DNA of 64,000 bases from Prochlorococcus sp. scB243_495L20 (GCA_000634215.1 JFLX01000001.1:372001-436000), one strand, 5' to 3'. Shown: positions 17,059-27,532, counted from the stretch's first letter. A program made the numbers and translations. Notes: generated from the letters alone by a model not told the origin.

Positions 17059-19815
17059 TCAGCTAGGTTTGAAAACGATCTCATCTTTTTTAGCAGGGTT
17101 AAGTTTAATTGTTATATTTTTTTTGTTTTTGAAGTTTTCCTCTAAAAGTAATGTAGCCAAGGGATTTTCTATTTGTCTTCTAAGTTCCCTGCTAAGTGGC
17201 CTAGCACCATATTCAGGTTCGTAAGAATCGTTCGCAATTTTATTAATAACTTTTTTGTCTATAGCGATATTTATTTTCTGTTCAAGTAGCAGGTTTTTTA
17301 AATCTTCAGTTTGTAAAATTATTATTTTTTGAAGTTCTTCAATTGATAATGGATTAAACTTGACTACTTCGTCAATTCTATTTAAAAATTCAGGTCTAAA
17401 AATTGAAGACAATGTATTACTAATGGAATCATCTAAGGTTTGTTGGTCTTTTTCTAACTTTCCCTCACTTTTAGAAATTTTTTGTGAATACTCCAGTATA
17501 GATTTACCAGCTAGGTTGCTTGTCATAATGATTACGGTATTTTTGAAGTCTACTGTCCTTCCTTGAGAGTCCGTTAATCTTCCTTCATCTAAAACTTGTA
17601 AAAGGATATTAAAAACTTCTGAATGTGCTTTTTCTATCTCATCAAGAAGTATTACTGAATAGGGTTTACGTCTTACAGCTTCAGTTAATTGACCTCCCTC
17701 TTCATAACCAACATAACCTGGGGGAGCTCCCAAAAGTCTTGCTACGGCATTTTTCTCCATATATTCACTCATGTCTAATCTTAAAAGTGCGTCTTCTTCA
17801 TCAAATAAAGCTGTTGCAAGAGATTTTGCTAATTCTGTTTTACCAACACCTGTAGGACCCATAAATAAAAAAGATCCGATAGGTCTTTTAGGACTTTTCA
17901 TGCCAACGCGAGCTCTTCTAATTGCAGAGGAAACAGCTTCTATAGCTTTTTCTTGTCCAATAACTTTTTCACTTAGTTCTGTTTCTAGATTTACTAATTT
18001 CTTACGTTCATTTGAAACTACTTTAGAAATTGGAATACCTGTAATTTTTGAGACAACATCAGCAATATCGTCAGGTTCAACTTGATATTTAAAAGGGAAA
18101 TTTCTATTTTTCTTTATTTTATTAAAGTTCTCTCCAACTTTTTGCATTTCATTCTCTATTTCATTTAACTCTTCTTCAAGCTTTTCTAAATAATCCAGAT
18201 CATTTTCGATTTCGCGATTTGATTTATCTTTAATTTGTTTGGTTAGCTTATCTTCTTCTTTCATTAAGATAGATAATCGCTCCATTTCTTTCCGCAAATT
18301 GTTCCAATTGTCAAAAAGAACGTTCAAGTTTGCCTCTGATTGTTCTCTCATATTCAACAGTTTTTCTTGAGCTTCGATATTTTCTCCTTGCAAATTATTT
18401 AGTTTTTCATTAATAGTATGAAGTTTGTTTTCTTGTTGGAGAATTATTTGAGGCTTTTTATTAGACTCGATTTTTAATTCTGCAGCTGCTTCATCAATTA
18501 AATCTATTGCCTTATCAGGAAGACATTTATCGCTGATGTATCTGTCGGCCAATTTTGCAGAATAGTTTACAGCTTCTTCAGAAATTTTTATGCCATGATG
18601 TGATTCATATTTCTTTTTGATACCTTGCAGTATTTTCGCGCTTAACTCTACTGAAGGTTCATTAACAGCTATCTTTTGAAAGCAATTATTTAATGCCTGA
18701 TCTTTTTCAATAGTTTCACGAAATTTCTCAGGTGTTGTTGTACCGATACATCTAAGTTCTCCTTCAGCCAGTAAAGGTTTTAAGATATTGCTGATATCGG
18801 TAGAAGATCTGTCAGAACTTAATATTGAATGAATTTCATCAATAAATAGAATCATTCCTTGGCTTGAGTTGTTTAGTTCCTGCATTATTAAGCTTAGCCT
18901 TTCTTCTAGTTGGCCTCTAAATTTTGTCCCAGAAACTAAAGCACCTAAGTCAAGCGAAATAATTTTAAAGTCTTTTAAAGAATCAGGAACTTTTTTGTCT
19001 ACAATTAATTGCGCAAGTAATTTTGCAATTGAGGTTTTACCAACTCCAGGATTACCGATTAATATAGGATTATTTTTGTTTCTTCTGCAGAGTACCCTCA
19101 TTAAATTATTGATCTCATTTTCTCTCCCTAAAACGGGATCTAGTAAGCCTTTTTTAGCTGATTCTGTTAAATCTTTTCCATAAATTGAAAGAGCATTTTC
19201 CTCTATACCAACTGGTTTTTTGGTTTCAATTTGAAGTTTACTTTTGGGTAATGAAACAATAGCTTCTTTAAAATTTTCTTCTTTAACTAAAGTCTCTTTA
19301 TTTGGTTCAAAATTAGATTGATTATTAATTTTAAATGCGTTCTCGTAATTTAAAGAATCTTTTGATTGATTAATATTTGGGAAAAATTTTAATTCTTCTT
19401 CTAATTTTTCCATCGAAAGGTTGCCTTCTTCAAAAACATAATTTCCAATTCTTAAATCTCTCCCAAGAGCAATAAGTAAATGTGGAATTTCTATGAATCT
19501 CGATCCCCATTGGATTTTAATCTGATTTGCATTATCTAATAAAATTTCTAAATCTTCTCCGATAGTAAAAATATCTGACTCATTTATTGGGGTCTCTTCT
19601 AAAAAATCTTCTGTTATATCTAAAACCGTATCTTGGTCAATTGATAATTTTTCAATGAAAGAAAAGAATTCACTTGATGAGAACAATGTATGGATTATGT
19701 GTTCAATATTAAATTCGCTGTGATCCCATTTTTTTGCTGTTTCCTCCCCTAATAAAAGAAGATTCCAACTGATATCGCTAAATAGTTCAGGACTGGATGT
19801 AAGTGTTTCTCTCAT
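17059..19815 (-). CDS. clpB2: ClpB-type AAA+ disaggregase, divergent paralogue
   Basis: A 918-aa Hsp100 protein. The N-terminal Clp-repeat region (1-145) is divergent, followed by an Asn/Lys-rich linker (about 146-205). AAA-1 has Walker A GNPGVGKT (254-261) and Walker B ILFIDEIHS. A coiled-coil middle domain (about 455-555, shorter and more Glu/Asn-rich than in DnaK-dependent ClpB) separates it from AAA-2, with GPTGVGKTE, LLRLDMSEYMEK, PPGYVGYEEGG and LLDEIEKAH. I see no ClpP-docking loop, so a disaggregase rather than a protease subunit is inferred. Cyanobacteria often have two clpB genes. Its location before secE may give co-expression with translation genes. Confidence 0.85.
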   Translation of the reverse strand: MRETLTSSPELFSDISWNLLLLGEETAKKWDHSEFNIEHIIHTLFSSSEFFSFIEKLSIDQDTVLDITEDFLEETPINESDIFTIGEDLEILLDNANQIKIQWGSRFIEIPHLLIALGRDLRIGNYVFEEGNLSMEKLEEELKFFPNINQSKDSLNYENAFKINNQSNFEPNKETLVKEENFKEAIVSLPKSKLQIETKKPVGIEENALSIYGKDLTESAKKGLLDPVLGRENEINNLMRVLCRRNKNNPILIGNPGVGKTSIAKLLAQLIVDKKVPDSLKDFKIISLDLGALVSGTKFRGQLEERLSLIMQELNNSSQGMILFIDEIHSILSSDRSSTDISNILKPLLAEGELRCIGTTTPEKFRETIEKDQALNNCFQKIAVNEPSVELSAKILQGIKKKYESHHGIKISEEAVNYSAKLADRYISDKCLPDKAIDLIDEAAAELKIESNKKPQIILQQENKLHTINEKLNNLQGENIEAQEKLLNMREQSEANLNVLFDNWNNLRKEMERLSILMKEEDKLTKQIKDKSNREIENDLDYLEKLEEELNEIENEMQKVGENFNKIKKNRNFPFKYQVEPDDIADVVSKITGIPISKVVSNERKKLVNLETELSEKVIGQEKAIEAVSSAIRRARVGMKSPKRPIGSFLFMGPTGVGKTELAKSLATALFDEEDALLRLDMSEYMEKNAVARLLGAPPGYVGYEEGGQLTEAVRRKPYSVILLDEIEKAHSEVFNILLQVLDEGRLTDSQGRTVDFKNTVIIMTSNLAGKSILEYSQKISKSEGKLEKDQQTLDDSISNTLSSIFRPEFLNRIDEVVKFNPLSIEELQKIIILQTEDLKNLLLEQKINIAIDKKVINKIANDSYEPEYGARPLSRELRRQIENPLATLLLEENFKNKKNITIKLNPAKKDEIVFKPS

Positions 19816-19901
19816 AAACTATAAAAACTATAGTTGATTATTAATTAATATTCTAAATAGTATCTGCATTAATAATCATCCAATAATTTTTAAATTGTAA
19901 G

Positions 19902-19976
19902 ATGAATTTGAAAAATATGTTTATGAGAGGGGTTGCAGGCACTTTGGAATTAATAAAATCGTTAACTAATATTTAA
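19902..19976 (+). CDS. Possible 24-aa small ORF upstream of eno
   Basis: A short frame reads MNLKNMFMRGVAGTLELIKS followed by four more residues, then stops 102 bp before eno. It stands out from the surrounding AT-rich spacer by a locally higher G content and a sensible amphipathic composition. No ribosome binding site is obvious. It could be a small peptide, an upstream regulatory ORF or chance; conservation would decide. Confidence 0.25.
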   Translation: MNLKNMFMRGVAGTLELIKSLTNI

Positions 19977-20054
19977 GCTGTCATGAAATTAAAAAATTTT
20001 AATTGTTTAACATATATATTTCAGATATTAGCCAAATAGTTCAGCTATTAATAG

Positions 20055-21371
<1,317 letters not shown>

Positions 21372-21375
21372 TTTT

Positions 21376-23043
21376 TTAGCGCTTAAGTTTTTCTAAACGT
21401 GAGCCTTTTCTCATGCTTAATTGGCACTTTATCCAATCAATACTTATTGGTAGTGCAAAAAAAAGTGGCAACAACGCAAAATTATTTTGTTTATTGGTTA
21501 CAAGTAAAGCAGATGCAATTGATAAGCTTCCTATAAGAATTGAATGACCTAAGGTTTTTTGAGCAGTAAACATTTTTTTGAATTGCCTATCAGACTCTCC
21601 CATTCTTATTTGCAATTGTAAATCGCCCTGCTCTAATCTTTCTAAACTTTCATCTATTCTTTTTGGAATGCCAACAGCTTTGGATCCTAGTTCACCTACT
21701 TGCCTTCCAAATTGGTTAATAAAATCGTTGGAATTTTGATTATTTGAAGTCATAAGTTCTATTAAATAAGGCTTTGTAACTGATACAAGGTTAAACCCTG
21801 GGTCAAGCATTCTACCAACTCCTTCAAAAGTTGATAAAGCTCTCATCACAAAGATTAAATCTACTGGTAGTTGAAATGGCGTTTCATAAACAAGTTCGTA
21901 TAAATCTCCAGATAATTTTTCAATAATATTTGGACTAAATGGTGGAGTTAAGGCTTCTTTAAGCATTAATCTGACTAATCTTCTAACTGGTCCTACATCA
22001 ATATCTTTTGAAATAAGCCCAGCTTGTTGTAATTGACTGACAAGTGATGAGGCGTCTCTTAAAGCAGCAGCCTTAACCATCCCCCCTAATCTTGTTTGAA
22101 GATTATTTGAGATATTGCCCATCATTCCAAAATCATAAAAAATCAATTTACCTTTATTTGAAATTGCTAGATTCCCTGGATGAGGGTCTGCATGAAAAAA
22201 ACCATAATTTACTAATTGTTTTAAATAACTGATGGCGCCAATTTCTGCGATTTTAGGTAAATCAATTTCTTGTGATTGTAATTTTTCTAAATCGCTTATT
22301 TTTGTTCCTTCTAAGTAACTTAAACAAAGAACTTTTTCACTGCTCATATCCCAAATTACTTCTGGAACTTCAACATTTTCATCATCAAGAAATTGCTGTC
22401 TAAATCTTGCTGCATATTGTGCTTCACAATTAAAATCAAGCTCCTTCATGAGAACTTTCCTACACTCTTTAGCAATCTCAATCCAGTTTCTACCTCGACT
22501 CCAATTATTATTTTTCTGTAATAAGCCTGCTATTTGCTGCATTATGCCTAAATCTATAATGAACAATTCTTTTAAATTAGGTCTTTGAACTTTAAATACT
22601 ACTTTCTTACCATCTTTTAAAGTCGCCCTATGAACCTGAGCTAGTGATGCTGATCCAACAGGATCGCATATAATTTGATCTATTTCATTAAACTTAGATC
22701 CTAGTTCTTCTCTTATAGTTTCTTCAACTCGAGCAAATGAAAAATTAGGAACTTGATTCTGTAATCTAGACAATTCCTGTATCCAGGTATTAGGAATTAA
22801 ATCAGGTCTCGCTGATAATAATTGTCCAATTTTAATAAATGCTGATCCAAGCTTTATTAATTGATTAGTAAACCACCTAGCTCTTTTAATTTGAACCCTA
22901 CTTTTTTCATTGTTATTAGTTTGGAAAATTGTAAATATAATATTATCTATCCACAAAGTTATTAAAAGCGAAATCAGAGTTATCCAAATAAGAAAGGCCC
23001 TCTTCAATTTTTTTAAACGATAATGAAGAATGTGATAACTCAT
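21376..23043 (-). CDS. ABC1/UbiB (ADCK-like) atypical kinase family protein
   Basis: A 555-aa member of the UbiB/ABC1 family. The KxGQ motif is visible (AFIKIGQLLSARPDLIP), then the Ala-rich loop GSASLAQVHRATLKDGKKVVFKVQRP, and the catalytic-loop equivalent HADPHPGN with YDFGMMG. Two hydrophobic segments lie near the N-terminus (ITLISLLITLWI) and near the C-terminus (ILIGSLSIASALLV). Family members support quinone synthesis in mitochondria and bacteria and plastoglobule/prenyl-lipid metabolism in chloroplasts, so a role in plastoquinone or tocopherol metabolism is an inference. It is 5 bp upstream-adjacent to the coiled-coil gene on the same strand. Confidence 0.85.
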   Translation of the reverse strand: MSYHILHYRLKKLKRAFLIWITLISLLITLWIDNIIFTIFQTNNNEKSRVQIKRARWFTNQLIKLGSAFIKIGQLLSARPDLIPNTWIQELSRLQNQVPNFSFARVEETIREELGSKFNEIDQIICDPVGSASLAQVHRATLKDGKKVVFKVQRPNLKELFIIDLGIMQQIAGLLQKNNNWSRGRNWIEIAKECRKVLMKELDFNCEAQYAARFRQQFLDDENVEVPEVIWDMSSEKVLCLSYLEGTKISDLEKLQSQEIDLPKIAEIGAISYLKQLVNYGFFHADPHPGNLAISNKGKLIFYDFGMMGNISNNLQTRLGGMVKAAALRDASSLVSQLQQAGLISKDIDVGPVRRLVRLMLKEALTPPFSPNIIEKLSGDLYELVYETPFQLPVDLIFVMRALSTFEGVGRMLDPGFNLVSVTKPYLIELMTSNNQNSNDFINQFGRQVGELGSKAVGIPKRIDESLERLEQGDLQLQIRMGESDRQFKKMFTAQKTLGHSILIGSLSIASALLVTNKQNNFALLPLFFALPISIDWIKCQLSMRKGSRLEKLKR

Positions 23044-23048
23044 TTAAT

Positions 23049-23357
23049 TTAATTATTTATAGTTTTATTGAAAAGATCAATCTGTTGATTGATACCTTCA
23101 ATTTCATTTAAAACTTGTTTGATTTTGGAATCTTGATAAGTATTTTTAGACTCATTTTCTTGAATATTTGCGGCTTTTTCCAGTCTTGATGCTTCTTCGA
23201 TTATGGCTTCTTTTAAACTATCAAATTCTTTTTTGAGAATTTCCGGAGTATCCTGAGCAATATTTGTTGCTTCTTCAATTTTTTCAACCAATATTTCGTT
23301 TAATTTTTCGGTTACTTTCTTAATGGCAGCTTTTAAAAGGTAATCAGAGTTGGTCAT
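23049..23357 (-). CDS. Conserved hypothetical coiled-coil protein
   Basis: A 102-aa soluble protein with no recognised domain. It is rich in Glu, Lys, Ile and Ala with heptad-like spacing throughout (LLKAAIKKVTEKLNEILVEK, then KEFDSLKEAIIEEASRLEKA), so it is probably all-helical and oligomeric. Only 5 bp separate it from the downstream UbiB-like gene, which suggests one transcript and a possible partner role. Function unknown. Confidence 0.6.
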   Translation of the reverse strand: MTNSDYLLKAAIKKVTEKLNEILVEKIEEATNIAQDTPEILKKEFDSLKEAIIEEASRLEKAANIQENESKNTYQDSKIKQVLNEIEGINQQIDLFNKTINN

Positions 23358-23460
23358 GAAAAATATAATGTTTCAACGGCAATTGATTTTTCAATATGAC
23401 CTAATAATAGATCAATACAGAACATTTCACGTAAGTGATCATTTTGATAATTAATTTTTC

Positions 23461-23583
23461 ATGTTTTTCCTATGTAAGTTTGTTTCTATATTAAGCTTTT
23501 TTCTCTTTTTTCTTTTAACTTATATCTATATAAAGGTTCAGGTATTTACTTTAAAAATATCTTCTAACCAAGAACTCATCTAA
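23461..23583 (+). CDS. Possible 40-aa single-membrane-segment peptide
   Basis: The frame starts MFFLCKFVSILSFFLFFLLT and continues as YIYIKVQVFTLKISSNQELI. The N-terminal half is a transmembrane helix and the C-terminal tail is polar. It ends 28 bp before the trxB-like gene on the same strand. T-rich DNA easily produces such frames by chance, so I list it only as a candidate. Confidence 0.25.
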   Translation: MFFLCKFVSILSFFLFFLLTYIYIKVQVFTLKISSNQELI

Positions 23584-23611
23584 TTAACTACTAAAAAGGA
23601 GTTTTTTAAAA

Positions 23612-24568
23612 TTGGAAATCATTGAATCAGATGTAGTTATTATCGGAGGAGGTCCGGCAGGATGTACTTGCGCACTTTATACATCTCGTTCAAATTTAAA
23701 GACAGTAATTTTAGATAAAAACCCATCTGTTGGCGCCTTAGCAATAACTCATCAAATAGCTAATTATCCAGGTGTTCCGGTTGATATAAGTGGAGAGAAA
23801 TTACTTACTTTAATGAGAGAACAGGCTGTGCAATACGGTACAGATTATAGAAGAGCGCAAGTTTTTGGAATAGACGCTAGTGGAGAATGGAAAATGGTTT
23901 ATACGCCCGAAGGCACTTTCAAAGCTAAAGCACTTGTACTTGCAAGTGGAGCTATGGGTAGGCCTGCATCATTTAAGGGCGAAGCGGATTTTCTCGGCAA
24001 AGGAGTAAGTTATTGTGCTACATGCGATGGGGCTTTTTATAAAAATAGAGAAGTTGCCGTTGTTGGAGTGAACAAGGAGGCAATTGAAGAGGCAACTGTT
24101 CTAACTAAATTTGCATCAACTGTGCATTGGATTACATCAAGTGATCCTAAATCAGATAATGAAGAAGCTATGGAATTGATGGATAATTCAAATATAAAAC
24201 ATTGGAGTAGAACAAGATTATTGGAAATATTGGGAGATGATATGGGTGTGAACGGGGTTGTTGTAAAAAATAAACAAGAAGAAAATCCTATCAATTTAAA
24301 TTTAGATGGAGTGTTTGTCTACATGAGTGGTTCAAAGCCGATTACTGATTTTTTAGGTGATCAAATTGCTTTAAAAGAGGACGGAGGAGTTATTGTTGAT
24401 GACTTTATGTCTACAAACTCTGATGGAGTATGGGCTATTGGAGATATAAGAAATACACCATTTAAGCAAGCCGTAGTTGCGGCTTCTGATGGATGTATTG
24501 CTGCAATGTCAATTGATAGATACTTAAATAGTCGAAAAAATATAAGAGTAGATTGGATTCATTCTTAA
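23612..24568 (+). CDS. trxB: Thioredoxin reductase-like flavoprotein lacking NADPH-binding motifs
   Basis: A 318-aa low-molecular-weight thioredoxin reductase homologue. The start is TTG at 23612, with AAAAGGAG upstream. FAD binding is intact (GGGPAGCTCALYTSR near 12-26; GDI with QAVVAASDG near the C-terminus) and the redox pair is CATC (135-138). The pyridine-nucleotide domain is altered. Where E. coli TrxB has GGGNTA there is GVNKEA (152-157), and the HRRxxxR motif that reads the NADPH phosphate is replaced by WITSSDPK (173-180). I infer an enzyme that is not NADPH-dependent, similar to pyridine-nucleotide-independent members described in cyanobacteria and clostridia (DTR, DDOR, FFTR types). 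The electron donor is unknown. Confidence 0.85.
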   Translation: MEIIESDVVIIGGGPAGCTCALYTSRSNLKTVILDKNPSVGALAITHQIANYPGVPVDISGEKLLTLMREQAVQYGTDYRRAQVFGIDASGEWKMVYTPEGTFKAKALVLASGAMGRPASFKGEADFLGKGVSYCATCDGAFYKNREVAVVGVNKEAIEEATVLTKFASTVHWITSSDPKSDNEEAMELMDNSNIKHWSRTRLLEILGDDMGVNGVVVKNKQEENPINLNLDGVFVYMSGSKPITDFLGDQIALKEDGGVIVDDFMSTNSDGVWAIGDIRNTPFKQAVVAASDGCIAAMSIDRYLNSRKNIRVDWIHS

Positions 24569-24590
24569 AATAAGTATTGCTTCTTTAAAT

Positions 24591-24872
24591 TTAAAGGGGT
24601 GTTGCTTCAGAAATATAAGCAACTCCTCCGTAGTAGCTTAAATCGTCCCTGATGTTATCTCTCATTCTATCTATTAATTCTTGCTCACAAAAAACAATTA
24701 CATGAGCATTTGCTCCTAATCCTGTAAATTCCATATCTTCAGTAACAACTCTTTCAGGCCCTCTGCCTGTGGCGTGTTTCATAACTGTATATCCAGGAAC
24801 ATTAGCTTTTTCCAATGTTTTAATGATTGCATCTAGTTCTCTTTCACTAAATATCAAGTCTAATCTTTTCAT
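24591..24872 (-). CDS. sbtB: PII-like regulatory protein, SbtB type
   Basis: A 93-aa protein of the PII superfamily fold: beta strand KRLDLIFSE, helix ELDAIIKTLEKANV, GYTVMKHATGRGPE (start of the T-loop), and ANAHVIVFCEQELIDRMRDN. It begins 2 bp after sbtA, and SbtB homologues bind adenine nucleotides and gate the SbtA bicarbonate transporter. It is shorter than freshwater SbtB and lacks their C-terminal Cys-containing loop (CGPxxC type), so redox control through that loop is not expected. Assignment rests on fold and linkage to sbtA. Confidence 0.8.
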   Translation of the reverse strand: MKRLDLIFSERELDAIIKTLEKANVPGYTVMKHATGRGPERVVTEDMEFTGLGANAHVIVFCEQELIDRMRDNIRDDLSYYGGVAYISEATPL

Positions 24873-24874
24873 TT

Positions 24875-25873
24875 TTATAGAGGGGACAATGGGATAATGG
24901 TATTTACTAAACTCATATATATAGGAATGCCAAGAACTATATTGAATGGGAAAGTTAGACCTAGTGTAGTTGAAATATAATAACTAGATTTAGCTTCTGG
25001 AACTGTCATCCTCATCGCTGCAGGAACTGCTAAATAAGAGGCGCTTGCACATAAAACCACAAATAAAAGCGCGTTGCCAGGTCCTAAAGATAAAAATCTT
25101 GCAACGAAAACACCAATAAATGCGTTAAACAAAGGCATAAAAATAGCAAACCCAATCAAGAACGAACCTGCATTTTTCAGCCTTGGCAATCTTTGAGCAG
25201 CGACTATTCCCATATCTAACAAGAAGAAGCATTCTGCTCCATAGAATAATTGTCCAGTAAAAGGCTCCATTTTTGCTATCCCTGAAGGATTACTCGATGC
25301 AGTTAGAAAGCCTACAATTAAGCTTGAGAGCAATAAATAAACTGATCCATTTAAAAGTGATTCGTGTAATATTGCGCTTAGATGCATTTTTCTTGATTTT
25401 GGTCTATTTTGGGGAGCTGCAAATTTCACAAGTAATAATCCAACAATTATTGCAGGAGATTCCATTAAAGCTAAGGCACCAACCATAAATCCATCAAAGG
25501 CAATTTTTTGACTTTCCAAAAAACTTTCAGCGGAAATAAATGTAACAGCACTAATTGAACCATATGCTGCTGCTATTGCGGCTGAATTAAAGACATCAAA
25601 CTTAAATCTTAAAATTAAAAATCCAATCAGCGGGATTACAAGTGACATCAGTATTGCAGCACTTAAAGTAGGCAATACTTGATCTGTAAAACCACTTTTC
25701 TGTATCTCTATACCTCCTTTAAACCCAATAGCTAGTAGCAGATATAAGGAGAAGAGTTTAGGTAATGGAGCTGGTATTTCTAAATCAGATTTAAAGAGTA
25801 CTGATATTGCTCCAATCAAAAAGAAAAGAACTGGCGGGGCTAATACATTTTGCAGAATTGGATTTATTTCCAT
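24875..25873 (-). CDS. sbtA: Sodium-dependent bicarbonate transporter SbtA
   Basis: A 332-aa integral membrane protein with about ten transmembrane segments. The N-terminal NPILQNVLAPPVLFFLIGAI and the GFKGGIEI and FLLDMGIVAAQRLP regions are typical of SbtA, a high-affinity Na+/HCO3- symporter of the inner membrane that feeds the carboxysome. It lies between bicA (6 bp) and sbtB (2 bp) in one probable operon. In Prochlorococcus the transport activity has been difficult to show in heterologous hosts, so activity here is inferred from family. Confidence 0.9.
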   Translation of the reverse strand: MEINPILQNVLAPPVLFFLIGAISVLFKSDLEIPAPLPKLFSLYLLLAIGFKGGIEIQKSGFTDQVLPTLSAAILMSLVIPLIGFLILRFKFDVFNSAAIAAAYGSISAVTFISAESFLESQKIAFDGFMVGALALMESPAIIVGLLLVKFAAPQNRPKSRKMHLSAILHESLLNGSVYLLLSSLIVGFLTASSNPSGIAKMEPFTGQLFYGAECFFLLDMGIVAAQRLPRLKNAGSFLIGFAIFMPLFNAFIGVFVARFLSLGPGNALLFVVLCASASYLAVPAAMRMTVPEAKSSYYISTTLGLTFPFNIVLGIPIYMSLVNTIIPLSPL

Positions 25874-25879
25874 AGATTA

Positions 25880-27532
25880 TTAGGCTATCTCATTTAGAGC
25901 AGTTTCTAAAGCTTCTTTTCTTGTTTCAATAATGCCTTCAACTCCAAACTTAGCTAATCTATCTTTTACTTTTTCATTAGCTCCAGCAACAAATGCTTTT
26001 CTGGAATTATTTTTTGCTTCTTGCATCATATCCTCTATTGCCAAAGTCGCAGTAACTCCAAGTCGTGGAACATCAGTGATATCTAATATCAAAACTTTGT
26101 AGTTTCTTACAAGCATCATTCTCTCAGATATGCCTTTAGCCGCCCCAAAACTAAGTGGTCCTTTAAGTCTAAATAGCATTACCTCGCCTGAACATCTATC
26201 TAGAAGTGCTTTTTCATCAGCAGGCAAAGCATTTTTCCCTTGATCATCTTCTGATAAAGGATTATCCTCATCCATACCTTCTAGTTGAGTTTCGGTTATT
26301 GAATCAATAGTGAGCATATTTGCTATGAATACACCGACTAATACTGCCCAAATTAAATCCCAAAAAACAGTCATTAAAAGTACGCCGTACATTACTACTG
26401 ATGTTTTTAAAGATAATTTGTGAGCCCTCCTCAAGAATCCCCAATCAATAATATCTAGACCTACTTTAATAAGAATTCCTGCTAGCAATGCAGTTGGTAT
26501 TTGCTCAGCTAGAGGTCCAGCACCAACTAACACTATCAACAACACAACCGAGTGAACCATACCTGAAATTGGAGTTGATCCTCCAGATTTAACATTTATA
26601 ACTGTTCTCATAGTTGCTCCTGCTCCAGGTAAACCTGAAAACAAACCTGCAACAGCATTTCCTATTCCTTGACCAATCAGTTCTCTATCAGAATTGTGTT
26701 TTGTTTGAGAGATATTGTCTGCTACTAAAGATGTAAGTAAGGAGTCAATTGCTCCAAGTACTGCTAGGACTAATCCTGCTTTGAAAATAATTGGGAAATA
26801 TTGATTAAAACTTGGGAAATTTAAAGATGGAACTCCCCTAGGGATTTCTCCAATTCTATCAATAGCTCCATCTCCAAAAATTAATATTGATATTGGAGTA
26901 ACTATTAATAGAGCTAAAAGAGGAGAAGGAACCCATTGACTTATTTTTCTAGGAGTAAGAAATACTATACCTAGTGTCATTATTGCTACTCCAATAGCAG
27001 CACCATTGGGCTGGAAATTTGAAAATACAGTTGTTAAAGATTCGACTACTCCACCTCGAGTGCTAATTCCAAGTAATGGTCCAATCTGAAGCGCGATGAT
27101 TATTACTCCAATACCAGACATAAATCCTGAAACAACAGAATATGGAACTAAAGTAATGTATTTACCAAGTTTTAGAATCCCGAATAATATTTGCAGTAAG
27201 CCGCCAATGACTACAGCTGCCATAACTAAAGGTAAAATTTGTCCTGCAGAAAGATCTCTTGGAACACCTACTGCTGCTAAGCCTGCTACTACACCAGCAA
27301 CAGTTACACTCATGGGACCAGTAGGTCCACTTACTTGAGCAGGTGTCCCACCGAATAATGCTGCTAAAAAACCAACTACTACTGCTCCGTATAGTCCATA
27401 AATCGCTCCTCCAGGCCCTAACGCAGCATTACCAAAAGCAAGAGCGAGAGGTAAAGCCACTACTGCGGCTGTGATGCCTCCAAGAATATCGCCTCTTACA
27501 TTTTGCAGATGAAATCCATTAATTATTTTCAA
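25880..27532 (-). CDS. bicA: SulP-family bicarbonate transporter, BicA-like
   Basis: A 550-aa SulP transporter. The membrane domain (about 1-410) has the conserved first helices DILGGITAAVVALPLALAFG and ALGPGGAIYGLYGAVVVGF. The cytoplasmic STAS domain (about 440-550) has VLILDITDVPRLGVTATLAIE. SulP proteins carry sulfate or bicarbonate; linkage to sbtA and sbtB makes Na+-dependent bicarbonate uptake (BicA type) the best inference, while sulfate cannot be excluded from sequence alone. It is the first gene of the three-gene minus-strand unit, with a 223-bp divergent spacer before hemB. Confidence 0.82.
   Translation of the reverse strand: MKIINGFHLQNVRGDILGGITAAVVALPLALAFGNAALGPGGAIYGLYGAVVVGFLAALFGGTPAQVSGPTGPMSVTVAGVVAGLAAVGVPRDLSAGQILPLVMAAVVIGGLLQILFGILKLGKYITLVPYSVVSGFMSGIGVIIIALQIGPLLGISTRGGVVESLTTVFSNFQPNGAAIGVAIMTLGIVFLTPRKISQWVPSPLLALLIVTPISILIFGDGAIDRIGEIPRGVPSLNFPSFNQYFPIIFKAGLVLAVLGAIDSLLTSLVADNISQTKHNSDRELIGQGIGNAVAGLFSGLPGAGATMRTVINVKSGGSTPISGMVHSVVLLIVLVGAGPLAEQIPTALLAGILIKVGLDIIDWGFLRRAHKLSLKTSVVMYGVLLMTVFWDLIWAVLVGVFIANMLTIDSITETQLEGMDEDNPLSEDDQGKNALPADEKALLDRCSGEVMLFRLKGPLSFGAAKGISERMMLVRNYKVLILDITDVPRLGVTATLAIEDMMQEAKNNSRKAFVAGANEKVKDRLAKFGVEGIIETRKEALETALNEIA

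Noticed and set aside
17625-18085. Plus-strand frames opposite clpB2
   Set aside because: Shadow frames of the AAA-2 domain, with no protein-like features.
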